Assembly: GCA_947184155.2 (NCBI GenBank)
Contig: CAMXCT020003779.1
Coordinates: 1,158,165 to 1,222,164 of the forward strand
From: Cladocopium goreaui
Lineage: Eukaryota > Sar > Dinophyceae > Suessiales > Symbiodiniaceae
DNA: 64,000 nucleotides
Direction of reading: 5' to 3'
Shown here: positions 36,201 through 46,473 of the stretch, in pieces
How positions within the stretch are numbered: the first letter of the stretch is position 1
Layout: each line of letters opens with the position of its first letter
Position numbers and translations under genes: made by a program
Notes under the pieces: generated by a model
Databases searched by the model: none
What the model was told of the DNA's origin: nothing
What the model saw: only the letters and a program-made list of their open reading frames with translations

Positions 36201-36531
36201 CTTGAAGCTTTTGAATCATGGCCGCCTTGGCATTCAGCTGTTCCTCCCGCAGTCGGTCTTCGACATCGGCATGTCCACCATGACTTCTGGCTGCGGTGAT
36301 CTCCCGAATCTTCTCCTGCAACGTGGCACCCTCGCGTTCCAAGGCCGAGATCATCTCCTCCTGGGCCTCAGGGTTCAACACCGACATCGCACGGGACAAC
36401 ATCGGAGGCCTGGGCGCTCCGGGTGGTCCACCGGGTGGTCCACCGGGTGATGGTGCCGGTGGTGCCACATAGGGCGGTCGGGGAGCTGTGGCACCAGGAG
36501 TGGGAGGCACAGGCGGCGGTGGCAGAGCCAT
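33235..36531 (-). CDS. Coiled-coil and C2 protein, RPGRIP1/RPGRIP1L-like
   Basis: At least six minus-strand exons. The first visible has an ATG at 36531: MALPPPPVPPTPG and a Pro/Gly-rich stretch, then a coiled coil (LEREGATLQEKIREITAA, LQEELGEEVNRMEQ, LTTQLQRLEERK). Further coiled-coil exons lie at about 35580-35783, 35315-35445, about 34630-34785 and 34315-34382. The exon about 33560-34107 then holds LQSIQDLQRRIAG and a C2-like domain with SGLQPVYDS, FAQGHLKVEIHG and ILGQGVLPMAGLL. It is followed at about 33235-33373 by VAKLRIKLRLRYSIEEL. This order fits the coiled-coil plus C2-C2_1 domain (Pfam PF11618) layout of RPGRIP1 family proteins at the ciliary transition zone or basal body. The 34315|34107 join (TGCAG|GCCAGG..CCGCAG|GATC) is an in-frame GC-AG intron. 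The C2 identity is from pattern recognition and could be another ciliary C2 protein. Confidence 0.55.
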
Positions 36532-37089
36532 GGCCTTCACTGGGGGAATGAATCGGAATGAGCCCAAAAACCGGCGACCACGTAATGACCAGCAAGCACC
36601 CCAAACAAGCTGTGATATGTCCCTTGGTGTGGCCTCAAAACAAACATAATGATTCAAGCAATTCAAGTGAAATGATTATATAAAATATATATTGAAATGA
36701 TCTAGATCTGGTGATCCAGTTCGACGGGACCCAAATTCAAACCAAGCGCACATCTCCACCGAGAGCGGCTGCATCTGGCTGGCATCTCTCTGAAACTTTG
36801 TTCTCTTTCCACTCTTCTCCGCAAAGGATGCAAAAGGCATGCCAGTCTTTCTCCGATCAAATGCATGCCAGAAGTTGAGCGCCGTTGGCACTCATGGTGA
36901 AACTCACACACTCACGGACGGGCAGGACCGCCCCTTCCTGCAGGGCATATCATGCTGCTTTCAGGTTCACATCTGCAAACTCCTATATCCTCCAATGAAC
37001 ATCAATAATTACATCTCAAACAGCAACGAAATCAAGACATTTCAAAATTATTCCGCTGGATTCAAAAAATGGATAGAATGGGATTCAAA

Positions 37090-37224
37090 TAATGTCAACC
37101 CCGGATTAATAAACCATGGTTTCTTAATTAGGGGGGTGCTCCTCCAATAGTCATGATTTGATACTTTAAAATTCCCCCCCAATTAAACAGCCTATAGGGG
37201 TTTATTAATCCAGGGCTGACATTA
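37090..37224. mobile_element. MITE-like element with 26-bp terminal inverted repeats
   Basis: The ends TAATGTCAACCCCGGATTAA (37090 on) and the complement of 37199-37224 match at 24 of 26 bases. Inner parts (CTTAATTAGGGGGG near 37123 and CCCCCCAATTAAA near 37176) also pair, so the whole 135 bp can fold back. A TA at each end (37090-37091 and 37223-37224) may be a TA target duplication, as in Tc1/mariner-type MITEs. No transposase is present. Confidence 0.72.
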
Positions 37225-37234
37225 GGCTCAATGC

Positions 37235-37375
37235 TTCCAGCATGTAGTTCCACACTGAGCTCCTTAGCAGCTCTGCACTTTGATTCGCATCAGTGAGGAC
37301 AGAGTCGATCTTGTTGTGAAGTCGCTGGATTGAAGCCTTGAGCTGCGCGACGTCATAGCTCCGAGCCCAACCTGC
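37235..37375 (-). CDS. Coiled-coil-like exon, gene unassigned
   Basis: After a CTACCGCAG acceptor on the minus strand, the frame reads SYDVAQLKASIQRLHNKID and then LTDANQSAELLRSSVW, a helical, coding-like stretch. It ends against the MITE at 37224. It may be an upstream exon of the RPGRIP1-like gene or of a separate gene. The region between it and 36531 has open frames (36676-36911) whose correct frame I cannot decide. Confidence 0.4.
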
Positions 37376-38790
37376 GGTAGACGAAAAAAACGTCTTGCGC
37401 AGAACGAATGGAGTGCCGAACCCTCCATAATTCTTGTGTATATTGTGAATGTTTGTGTGTTTGGGTGAATTGATATCCGAAAGTATGTCTGCAAATGAAT
37501 CATGTTGTTTATTCTCTAAACGTTTTGATCTATATAAATGTTTTCATACTGAAACAACATTTTTTTGATGTTTATTTGTTTTGCTGTGGGGAAGTTACAA
37601 CCTGAATGGAAATGGCGACGTTCATCTCTGTTTGACCCTTTGGGCACGCCATGATGTTGAAATTGGGCATCAACTCCACAGCGACAGGAAGAACTGATTT
37701 AGTGAGTGGTTCAATGGTGTTGTTCCTCTTTTGTGTGGGGTATGATGTTTGTTTTTCAAAACAACTGAATTTTCCCGAAGAATTGGCCTCAAAATCAACT
37801 AGGCTTATCATGGCCGTTTCCAGCTACAAGCCTGAAAACAATGATTAATTTAAAATGTGGAAAAAAATGTGAAAAAATGCGTTTTGAAAATGCGCCTCGA
37901 AAAAAATGTGAAAAACATGTGTTTTGAAAATGCACTTGAAAAAAATACAAAAACAACATGTGAAAAAAATGCGAAAAAATGTGAAAAAATGCGAAAAAAG
38001 GGAAAACATGCGAAAAAATGTGAAAAAAACGTTTGAAAATCCAGTTGGGAAGGTGGAACTCTGATTTCTTTTTCTTCAGGTTTGATTTTTTTGGGTTCCA
38101 GTTTTGCTGCAGTTACTTTGCTGCCTGCCCAACTTCTGCAGGTTGAAAATCGGAGAGGAGCAGTTCAAATCGATCGGAAGTGGACTGTGCAGATCGCAGA
38201 TCTGTTAAATTTAGCTATAGCAAAACAATGACTACCAGGAGCAAAACATAAGAGAACAAAACCTCAAAATTGTTTTTAAAAATGCATTTTTTCAGATTTT
38301 TTCACATTTTTGAAATGCATGTTTTTCACATTTTTTAAAATTGCATTTTTGAAACACATTTTTTTCACATTTCTAATTCAAACTACTACAACCCTTCTGT
38401 AGCTCAGTTGGCCTTGATAAAACTAGGCCCGTTCCAACCCTGCATTTCCAGATGTAAGTTCTCTGGAAGCAAACATTTTTCCCTCTCCATTCCAAAATTT
38501 CCCACAACACCAACCCACAAGCAATTCTGCACCACAAACATGAGATAACACAAACCACAAAGAAAAACGGCCGCGGTTTCTTCAGCCAAGAAAAAGTCTC
38601 CTATAGTCCCCTGAGGAACCTCAGATTAAATAAATAGATTCAACGAAGTAAAGAATTATCCCGGCAGAGGCCCCAAACACTGCGCAGTTAGGATTCCAAA
38701 GGAAAAGGCGGAAAGGACCTAAAAGCATCAGTGGCTGCAAGCTAGCAGGACAAGAGCCACCCTAGTACTGAAAAAAAGAGATACCAGGTA
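37376..38790. other. A/T-rich stretch with inverted AAAAATGTG arrays
   Basis: 37855-38035 repeats GAAAAAATGTG/GCG-like 11-12-bp units. 38270-38375 holds the complementary TTTTTCACATTTTT units in opposite orientation, so the two blocks can pair over about 230 bp of spacer. No gene is recognised in the region; short frames at 37572-37848 and 38373-38589 have no domain. Confidence 0.65.
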
Positions 38791-40330
38791 AGATTTTGCA
38801 AGTTCCCTTTGCGAAGATCTCTGTAGAAGATCGTGCGCAAGATCCCCTTGACAGGTTCTGTGTAGAAGCTGCTCTGCCAGATCCCTGTGTAAGGCTACCT
38901 GTACAAGGTGTCTATAGGAGATCTCCACAGAAGATCTTTGTAAGGGATCTCAAAGTAAGATCTCTGTCCAGGCTATCTATAAATGATCTCCGAGCAAGAC
39001 CTCTGCTCTCTCCACCAGGTCTCTGCACAAGATCTCCACAAGAGGTCACCTGGCGAGATCCCTGCACAAGGTCTCTAAAAGAGCTCTGTTGGCAAAATCT
39101 CTGCACGAGACCTCTTGGCAAGACCTCCTAGGTAAGATCTCTAGAAGAGATCTCTTGGCAAGATCTCTGTATGGGATCTCTGTACAACCTCTCTATAAGA
39201 GCTCTCTTGGCAAGATCTATGTAAGAGACCTCTTGGCAAGATCTCTGCAACAGATCTCTATGCAATGCCTCTGGTCCTGGCAAAATCTTTGTACAAGATC
39301 TCTATAATTCTCTATAAGAGGTCTGTTGGCAAGATCTCTGTAACGAGCCTTTTGGCAAGATCTCAACGGATCTCTATGCAATGTGTCTGTACAAGGTCTC
39401 TTTATAAAGCCGCAGTACAAGCTCTCTAGAAGGGTTCTCTTGGCAAGATTTGTGTAAGAGACCTCTTGGCAAGATCTCCGCAGCAAATCTCTATACAATG
39501 TCTCTGTACAAGATCTCCAAAAGAGGTGTCCTGGCAATGTCTCTGTACAAGATCTCTATAAGAATCTCTTGGCAAGATCTCTGTAAAGGGCCTCTTGGCA
39601 AGATCTCAACAGATCTCTATGCAATGCCTCTGGTCCTGGCAAAATCTTTGTACACTATCTCTATAAGAGGTCTGTTGGCAAGATCTCTGTAGCGAGCCTT
39701 TTGGCAAGATCTCAACGGATCTCTATGCAATGTGTCTGTACAAGGTCTCTTTATAAAGCCGCTGTACAAGCTCTCTAGAAGGGTTCTCTTGGCAAGATTT
39801 GTGTAAGAGACCTCTTGGCAAGATCTCCGCAGCAAATCTCTATACAATGTCTCGGTACAAGATCTCCAAAAGAGGTGTCCTGGCAATGTCTCTGTACAAG
39901 ATCTCTATAAGAATCTCTTGGCAAGATCTCTGTAAAGGGCCTCTTGGCAAGATCCCAACAGATCTCTATGCAATGCCTCTGGTCCTGGCAAAATCTTTGT
40001 ACACTATCTCTATAAGAGGTCTGTTGGCAAGATCTCTGTCACGAGCCTTTTGGCAAGATCTCAACGGATCTCTATGCAATGTGTCTGTACAAGGTCTCTT
40101 TATAAAGCCGCAGTACAAGCTCTCTAGAAGGGTTCTCTTGGCAAGATTTGTGTAAGAGACCTCTTGGCAAGATCTCCGCAGCAAATCTCTATACAATGTC
40201 TCTGTACAAGATCTCCAAAAGAGGTGTCCTGGCAATGTCTCTGTACAAGATCTCTATAAGAATCTCTTGGCAAGATCTCTGCGAAGGATCTCAAACTAAG
40301 ATTTCTGTACAAGCTCCCTATAAGAGGACA
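38790..40330. repeat. AAGATCTCTGTA satellite with 349-bp higher-order unit
   Basis: Short units containing GGCAAGATCTCTGTA (about 18-26 bp) fill the block. From about 39190 to 40280 the array is organised in three nearly identical 349-bp units; equivalent points lie at 39537, 39886 and 40235. As 349 is not a multiple of three, the open frames found in it cannot be conserved across units, so I do not propose a protein. Confidence 0.9.
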
Positions 40331-40720
40331 TGTCACAAGAGCCATTTGACGCGAGACTTACAGGAAAAATGCCGCGCCCCAGAAGTGATATAGCCGCGCG
40401 TTTTGTGCGAGCCTGCACAATCGAAATGCACATGGACATGTCACAAAAGCCATTTCATGCAGAAATTTACTGGGAAAATGCCGGACGCCAAGGATACCAC
40501 CTTACCGTAAGAACCCCTTCAGTGTGGCCACACTGTCTGGGGAAAAATAGCAAGGGAATATTTTGAAAACAAGATTGCCATCCCTACGTACCATCCGTAT
40601 AACGCAGAGAAGGATCTTTAGATCTGTGTGTGTGTGTGCATGTCATTATATATCTTGAGCTGGGAGGATACTAGAACTTATTGAATGTGACGTCGCTAAT
40701 AATTGTATTGTTTCCACGCC
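40331..40720. other. No gene recognised
   Basis: Short stretch between the satellite and the channel exons, with a (TG)n run near 40625-40640. Confidence 0.5.
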
Positions 40721-41625
40721 TTTGATGCGCATGGTTCCATCTTCAAAATCCTTCAGGGAGATCTCGCCCTCGCCTCAGGTGCGGCAGCAAACCTTGCCCA
40801 ACCCTTCCTATATCTCTCCATCGCCTCAAGGAGTTCGGCAAAGCTAAAGTTTGCAAGGCGAGCAAGATACACTGCTAAGCTGCTAAGCAGAACAGGAATC
40901 AAGTGCTGTTCGCATGATTTCTGAAAAAAAACAAATGTAGACAAGTTTGATTTAACAATTTAACAACACCTTTTCCGTCTTCCCACAGATGTGCTCTGAG
41001 CAGGGCACCCTGATCAAGCATCTTAAAAAGACCCCAAAGATCCGTGGTCTCAATCTCAAGCTGGCTTAGCCAGGCTTGCAATTTTGGTGCCTGCGCTGCA
41101 AACCCAATATCTACTAGCTGCATCTAGTTGCACATTCCGAGCCAAATTTGTCAAACGAAGGCCGCTGCATACCATTGCATCCTATTCTTGGTACTGTCCC
41201 AGCATGCGTGCAGTGCCTTCAGGAGCCGTTTGAACTCGTGGACGTCAATCTTGCCATCTCCTGACGTGTCCACCTGTCGGAACAAGGTCGTCACCTTTTG
41301 GCGATAAGCCTCTTCAGCCTTTTTCTTCTCCTTCACTATGAACTCTTCGTCTGCTTGCGCAACCTGCATCCCGCAAAACGTCCGTTCATGGATGGCTTTT
41401 TCCCCCAGATAGCGGCGGAGCTCTGCTGAATCACCTTGTGAAAAGGATAAACAAACACCAAAAAACATTTGACCATGGCCTTCATTGTGGACTGCACGAA
41501 AACTGCGTTGACCTTTGGTTCTGCAGGAACTTTCATGTGCATGTGGACAAGGGTGACAACACACTGCAATAAGCACAAGAAATCCTCGCGCAAAGCCGGT
41601 GCCCCTCTCTGGGAGCTATCTCAAT
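40720..41625 (-). CDS. Voltage-gated cation channel, C-terminal exons with EF-hands
   Basis: Minus-strand exons: about 41568-41625 (GFARGFLVLI, a possible last pore helix), 41474-41512 (a 39-bp microexon, VNAVFVQSTMKAM), 41217-41363 (AQADEEFIVKEKKKAEEAY then an EF-hand with DTSGDGKIDVHEF), 41009-41090 (APKLQAWLSQLEIETTDLW, LFKMLD) and 40773 downwards (GEGEISLKDFEDGTMRIKG). Joins: GT-AG (41473-41364), GC-AG with AGGCAC at both borders (41216-41091), GT-AG phase 1 (41008-40774); all keep the frame. The first EF-hand has the full Ca2+ ligand set; the second is degenerate and one residue short. The order inner pore helix, helix, EF-hand and channel-type tail is that of dinoflagellate Cav/Nav-like channels. 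It probably continues the transmembrane exons at 49.9-51.4 kb. Confidence 0.65.
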
Positions 41626-42530
41626 ACTCTCCACAACCCTGAATTTCTCCACAAAATTGTCTTTGATAAAAGTGCTTGCTTTCAGCGATCCTTTCCCAAA
41701 TCCACGACCATACACTACAAGCCCGAAAGGGCCAATGAGTCATGTATACAAGTGAAAACAATGCCTGAGTGGGTTATTCGTCCGAGTCGCTACATTTAAC
41801 ACGGCAAAACCTACAAAACAGCGATAAATAACGAAGACCAGAGAGTACCACTCGCTGACATTGTCGATCAGCACTCGCGCTGGCGGTGCCCAATTTGCAA
41901 ACAGCACCTGGTGGGGACTCAGGCTAAACTACAAATGATCTAACAACATTAAAAATCCGCCCGCCAGCCTGCCGGCATGTTTTGTGGATGTCCTTGTTAC
42001 GAATCCTTGTAGTGGCTACGCTTCAGATTTAGATTTCCTCCTGACTGGATTTTTGCTGTCCTTGCCTTCCTCTGGCTTGGTGCACCTTCAATTGAGTCCC
42101 AGCTCTGGATTGTTTCATTTATATAATGCTTTTGTTTGTTCTCTGGAGGTCTCGTGGCCTTCTTTGGTTGCTATAGACCTTGAGCTTGTGCTATCGGTTC
42201 CCTATCTTGAGCATGTTCTAAAGGTTTCCTAAGTTAGTTTGCGCACAATCTTTCCATTGTTCCATCTTCTCCTAGATCTCCTGGCTTACTTTGTGTTGTA
42301 AGTCTTCTTTAGTTTCAGCTACTGGGTCCTTACCTTCAGTTTGTTTTAATTTTAGATCAGCTTCTAGCTCCAGCTACTGCTACAGTTTGATTTTGTTCTG
42401 GCTTTGGGTTGCATTTTGCGTGTAGCCATAGCAATAGTTTGATCTTGTTCTAGTTTCAGACTGATGTTTACTTGTAGCTATAGCAAAACTTTGATCTTTA
42501 CTTCCATATCTCCTCCTGTTTTTGCTTCGG
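41626..42530. other. Intronic or intergenic sequence
   Basis: No exon is recognised. 42000-42530 is T-rich with GCTTTGGTT/TTGATCTTG-like motifs, as seen in long introns. If the channel gene is one unit, this is the left end of its large intron. Confidence 0.45.
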
Positions 42531-42534
42531 CAGC

Positions 42535-42720
42535 CATCACCGTGCCCCCTCCTCTTCATCATCCTCTATCTTCACGATTCTTCATCCTCTTCATCCTCTT
42601 CGTCCTCTTCGTCCTCCTCGTCCTCCTCATCCGCTTCCCCCTGTTCGTTCGCTCCCTTCTCTTTCTCTTCCTCCTCATCCTCTGCTTGGTCCTCTTCCTT
42701 GCTCAGCTTTGCCCTATCTC
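42535..42720. repeat. TCCTCx/TCTTCx trinucleotide-type tract
   Basis: Cytosine-thymine rich TCATCC/TCGTCC repeats. On the minus strand they read as an Asp/Glu run; the run is simple sequence, not evidence for a protein. Confidence 0.85.
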
Positions 42721-42829
42721 CGTCTTGTCTTCGGTTGTTCCTGCCAGCCCCTAGAATACAGCATTTGGCATCAGCGTTCACACCCATTGGCTCTTGCACA
42801 AGCTATAATAGTTCTACGCAAGCCAACCT

Positions 42830-42965
42830 TAACACTGACACAAATTAATTTTCACACATTTCTTGTTGCACCAACTAGTTATACCTTGTGCGCAATCTAG
42901 TTTTTGCATAATCCCTTTACAAAAGCTTGGTTTACACCCATGAATTTCTATGCCAACTAGGTCCA
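42830..42965. repeat. Degenerate ACACAAxTAGCTTTTGC repeat, copy 1
   Basis: A loose 16-19-bp motif (ACACAAATTAATTTTCACAC, CACCAACTAGTTATACC and so on) recurs about seven times. The same motif family appears at 49730-49890. Confidence 0.5.
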
Positions 42966-42979
42966 CCGGCCATATTTCT

Positions 42980-43093
42980 GAAAGAAATCCCCTCAGCGTG
43001 CGTAGTCCTAAGTGGCTAAGTTGGAACACTTGTGTTGTACAGTTGCGTTGGTGAGCCCAATACGTACAGCCCCCGTGGTTCAAGTGAAAATAG
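42980..43093 (+). repeat. 114-bp dispersed repeat (possible SINE or LTR part), copy 1
   Basis: This block matches 48026-48139 at about 104 of 114 positions in the same orientation, 5.05 kb apart. It contains TGGCTAAGTTGG, close to the RNA polymerase III A box, and GTGGTTCAAGTGA, weakly like a B box, about 64 bp further on. It could be a tRNA-derived SINE, or the remains of the LTRs of the retroelement lying between the copies. Confidence 0.6.
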
Positions 43094-43112
43094 ATCCTGT
43101 TTCACATTACCC

Positions 43113-43255
43113 CCAAACACCTGGGGGTTTTAATTCTACAGGGATTTGTGTGTGTAACCGAGGTCCTTGTAGGTGGGCCCCCCTGTAAAATTGCAACAGC
43201 AAGCCCATGATGCTTAGTCGAATTGCCTGTAGAATCAGAACCCCCAGGTGTTTGG
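43113..43255. mobile_element. MITE-like element with 30-bp terminal inverted repeats
   Basis: CCAAACACCTGGGGGTTTTA at the left end (43113-43142) matches the complement of the right end (43226-43255) at 28 of 30 positions. The 143-bp element has no coding capacity. Related CCTGTAGAATCAGAACC motifs recur at about 43270 and at 45110-45410. Confidence 0.75.
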
Positions 43256-43669
43256 TTTCCTGTCACCTCGATTTTGGGTGACTGTAGAATCATAACCAGG
43301 AACAAACTCGAGGTAACAACCTCCAACTTAAGCCTTAGTCGACGCACAAAACCTGTTGATTTTACAGATAATGCACTATCTCTTTACGGCTGAAGACGGC
43401 TGACGACTCAGACGTGTCGAGACTTGTTGCCGTCGTTCCGTCTGAAGTCCGATAAAACAACATTCAGACGAAGAGCAAGCACCAAGAAAGAAAACTAATA
43501 CGCTACTTAAATTGTTTATTTAACTTTCATTGTTCTTTCCTCTCATTTTAGCTACAATATTGTGAAGTCTGAAATGTGCATTAGTGGCAGCACAGGGTTG
43601 CTTGACTGTCACATAGTAAGCCAAACAAGTATCTTTGAAAAAGTTAAGAAAATCTCACATAAATAGGCT

Positions 43670-44455
43670 CTCGTGTCACCGTTCTTTCCATTGAATTTGC
43701 CTGCGAATTGTCATGTTTTTTCTTCCAGTAGTTTTTCTTTCAGAAATTACAAGAAATGTAAAATATTTGCAAATAGGCCCACATAGGCTCAAATAGGAAT
43801 AAATACTATCAATAAACTGAGAATGCCCAAGCGTGTTAAGTTTGTTTTCTGCGATGGATTCCGCTACTTTAAGTTTTATAGTTATATTTTTTGTTCCTTT
43901 CAATTTCTACTGTTTATTTACCTTTCATTGTTCTTTCCATGGAAGTTGCCTGCAAATTTGTCATTATTTTTCTTCCTTTAGTGTTTCTTTCAAAAAATAG
44001 AAGGAAAGTAAAATATTTGCAAATAGACAAAAATAAGCTCATATAGGAACAACTACTATCAATAAACTGAGGGTGCCCAGGTGTGCTGAGTTTGTTTTCT
44101 ACGATGAATTCCACTACTTTCAGTTTTCATCTTTTTGTTTGTTCGTTTCAATGTCTCCTGTTTATTTAACTTTCACTGTTCTTTCCATTGGTTTTGCCTG
44201 CAAATTGTCATTATTTCTCTTCCTTTAGTGTTTCTTTCAAAAATTACAAGGAAGGTAAACGATTTGCAAATAGGGTCCAATAAAATCAAATAAACTCAAA
44301 CAGGAACAAACACTATCAATAAACTGAGAATGCCCAAGCGTGTTAAGTTTGTTTTCTGCGATGGATTCCGCTACTTTAAGTTTTCATATATTTTTTGTTC
44401 CTTTCAATTTCTCCTGTTTATTTAACTTTCATTGCTCTTTCCGTTGGTTTTGCGT
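43670..44455. repeat. Tandem repeat of about 250 bp, three copies
   Basis: TTCTTTCCATT anchors fall at 43682, 43931, 44179 and about 44435, giving periods of about 249, 248 and 256. Each unit has a TTTGCAAATAG and CTATCAATAAACTGAG block. No frame is shared meaningfully; it is probably satellite DNA inside the large intron. Confidence 0.85.
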
Positions 44456-44513
44456 CATTTTGCCAGGGGTTGTCTTTATGTTTCATGATTTTTGCCTGTC
44501 AAGTTTCTTTTTG

Positions 44514-44577
44514 CGGACCCATGGCCTCGAAGGACGCCATGGCCTCGAAGGACGCGCGTCCTTCGAGGCCGTGGGTC
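44514..44577. repeat. Palindrome with an internal duplicated arm
   Basis: GGCCTCGAAGGACGC|GCGTCCTTCGAGGCC is a perfect 30-bp palindrome at 44541-44570 with no spacer. A second, preceding copy CATGGCCTCGAAGGACGC (44519-44536) lets the outer arms, reading CGGACCCATGGCC and its complement, pair with one mismatch. Confidence 0.88.
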
Positions 44578-45109
44578 CGGAGGTGCATTTCACCAGGGCT
44601 AAGTGGAAAGGTCAGTGGCAAGCCTTCAGCGGGTGAGGCACAGCCCGCACCGGGGGGAGACACAACTCAAGGTCCACCTCGAGAGGTGGGTCAGCTCCCG
44701 GGAGCCCACGGGGAAGGCAATGAAGGCATGAGACTTTTGCGCAACAGGGGTAACACAACGGGAGGGAAACAACGAGAAAATGAGAAATGTCACGTTTATG
44801 GTGGGTGAATGCAAAAAAAATGCTTGTATTTTCTGCACATTTCATAGATGTGGTTTGAAGATGACAAATAATATGTCAGAAAAATGTCAGATAGCATGTT
44901 TGAATATTTCTGAGATCAAATATCAGATAGAATGCAAGACTGTCTAAGGTGTTCAATGTGTTGTTGTGGATTGGTGTTTTGAACATGTTTTTCTGCAAAA
45001 AAAGATGTTGAGTGGAAACCAACCTGTTTGGAGATAATTCAAGATACCCAACCATCTCCTAAAAGCAATACTTTAACAAATAAAACATAATCAAAACAAT
45101 CTATACACT

Positions 45110-45410
45110 GAACCCTGTAGAATCAGAACCATTGCAATACAATCCTTGTAGAATCAGAACCATACCAATACAATCCTTGTAAAATCAGCACCTGTGTAAA
45201 ATCGGAGCCTTTTAATTAAGCTGCTGTCAAGACGGAATTTCCTGTAGAATCAACGCCCCTAGGTGTTTGGTGGTACTTATGTAAAATGAAAACCCTAGGT
45301 TCACTGTAAAACCCGGCAAAAAAGCAAATATGTACTATGTGCACCTCAAACCTGTGTAAAAAAAAACAGCTTTACAGAGCACCTAGGCGTTCTGATTCTA
45401 CAGGTGAAAT
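45110..45410. repeat. Cluster of CCTGTAGAATCAGAACC motifs
   Basis: Direct copies at about 45116, 45149, 45175, 45195 and 45241 (the last followed by CCCCTAGGTGTTTGG, like the 43226 arm), and an inverted copy near 45380-45404. They resemble the terminal repeats of the 43113 element and probably reflect several damaged MITEs. Confidence 0.6.
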
Positions 45411-46470
45411 GGCAAGGAGGATGAAAATAGTGTGTGACCGCTTCGCATGGCAGCGGAGCTGGTCGAGTCCCGTGACTGATCAGCATCCGCAGGCGGGTAA
45501 CACCGCTTCGTCGTAGGCAGGTACCCCCGCTTGCCACGCACCGAGCATCGTGAGGAAAGGTGCCGCTAATCAGCCCAATTGCCAAGGAAAACAAATAACA
45601 AGATCCGCAGCAGCGGTTGAGAGGAAGGAGAGTTTTTCAAAGGTATCGCAAAGCGTTGGGAACAGCAACTCCGAAGCGCCCCGCAAGTAGAAGAACAAGA
45701 AGTACCCCACTTCGGTCCCTTCCCAGACCCTCGTCAAGCAGCGCACTACTACCAGGCACAAAGTGAAGCAGCTCGTGAAGAAAGCATAAGAAAGCGCTGG
45801 AGTGTACCGTCGTGTGTGGGCCAGGCTACAGCGGGAGTTGCCAAGGGTCGCCGAGGAAGTGTTAAGGACCCCAGGTCAGTAAGTCAGGAGAAGTTACCTT
45901 TGCAAAGAAGCACCTCAACCAGTGAGCCCATCTTTGGGAGCAGGAGTGCGCGCCAAACAGGAAGGCAAGGAGTCTGAGGATAGTGAAGGGCTTGAGCCGA
46001 TCCAAGATACAAGAAACAGAAGCTGCCAGGCGGAACCAACGGGCTGCAGTGACAGTTCAAGCTGGAAGCATTCCCGGAAGCCATCCACCAACTTTCAAGG
46101 TGCAATAGGTTCAGTTTGCCGAGCAGGTGCGCAACACGGTCTACAAAGCCGTCTCCCCCGCGTAAAAGGCTGATCTGACTAGTGCTTTCCTGGTCGTTCG
46201 CGACAGTGGGGACGATCAAGGCCAACCTACATGTCTCGGGCCTCCCCAGGAATGGCTAGATGAGTATGCCATGCTGGGTTAGCCAGGCAAGATCCTCAGG
46301 TTCAACGTGAGCTCGCGAATGTCCCCAAGGAACACATGGTGTGGCAAGCAGACGGCAACATCTATGGGCGACAACCCGCGGCAGCCGCGTACAGACAAGA
46401 ATTGGAGCATATCTTGTTCAACAAGTTGGACCGTAACAATTATTGTTTCCAACGAGGTAGCATTGACACC
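45411..46470. other. Unassigned stretch, possibly 5' part of the retroelement
   Basis: Includes GTGTGACCGCTTCGCATGG (near 45441), similar to sequence just after the 48026 repeat, and plus-strand frames of mixed composition (45922-46173). No gag or integrase motif is recognisable. Confidence 0.35.
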
Positions 46471-46473
46471 TGC

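Noticed and set aside
39217-40393. Repeated open frames in the 349-bp satellite
   Set aside because: Unit length is not a multiple of three, so frames cannot be maintained across units.
42570-42799. Acidic Asp/Glu-run protein on the minus strand
   Set aside because: Simple TCCTCx repeat; no flanking domain.
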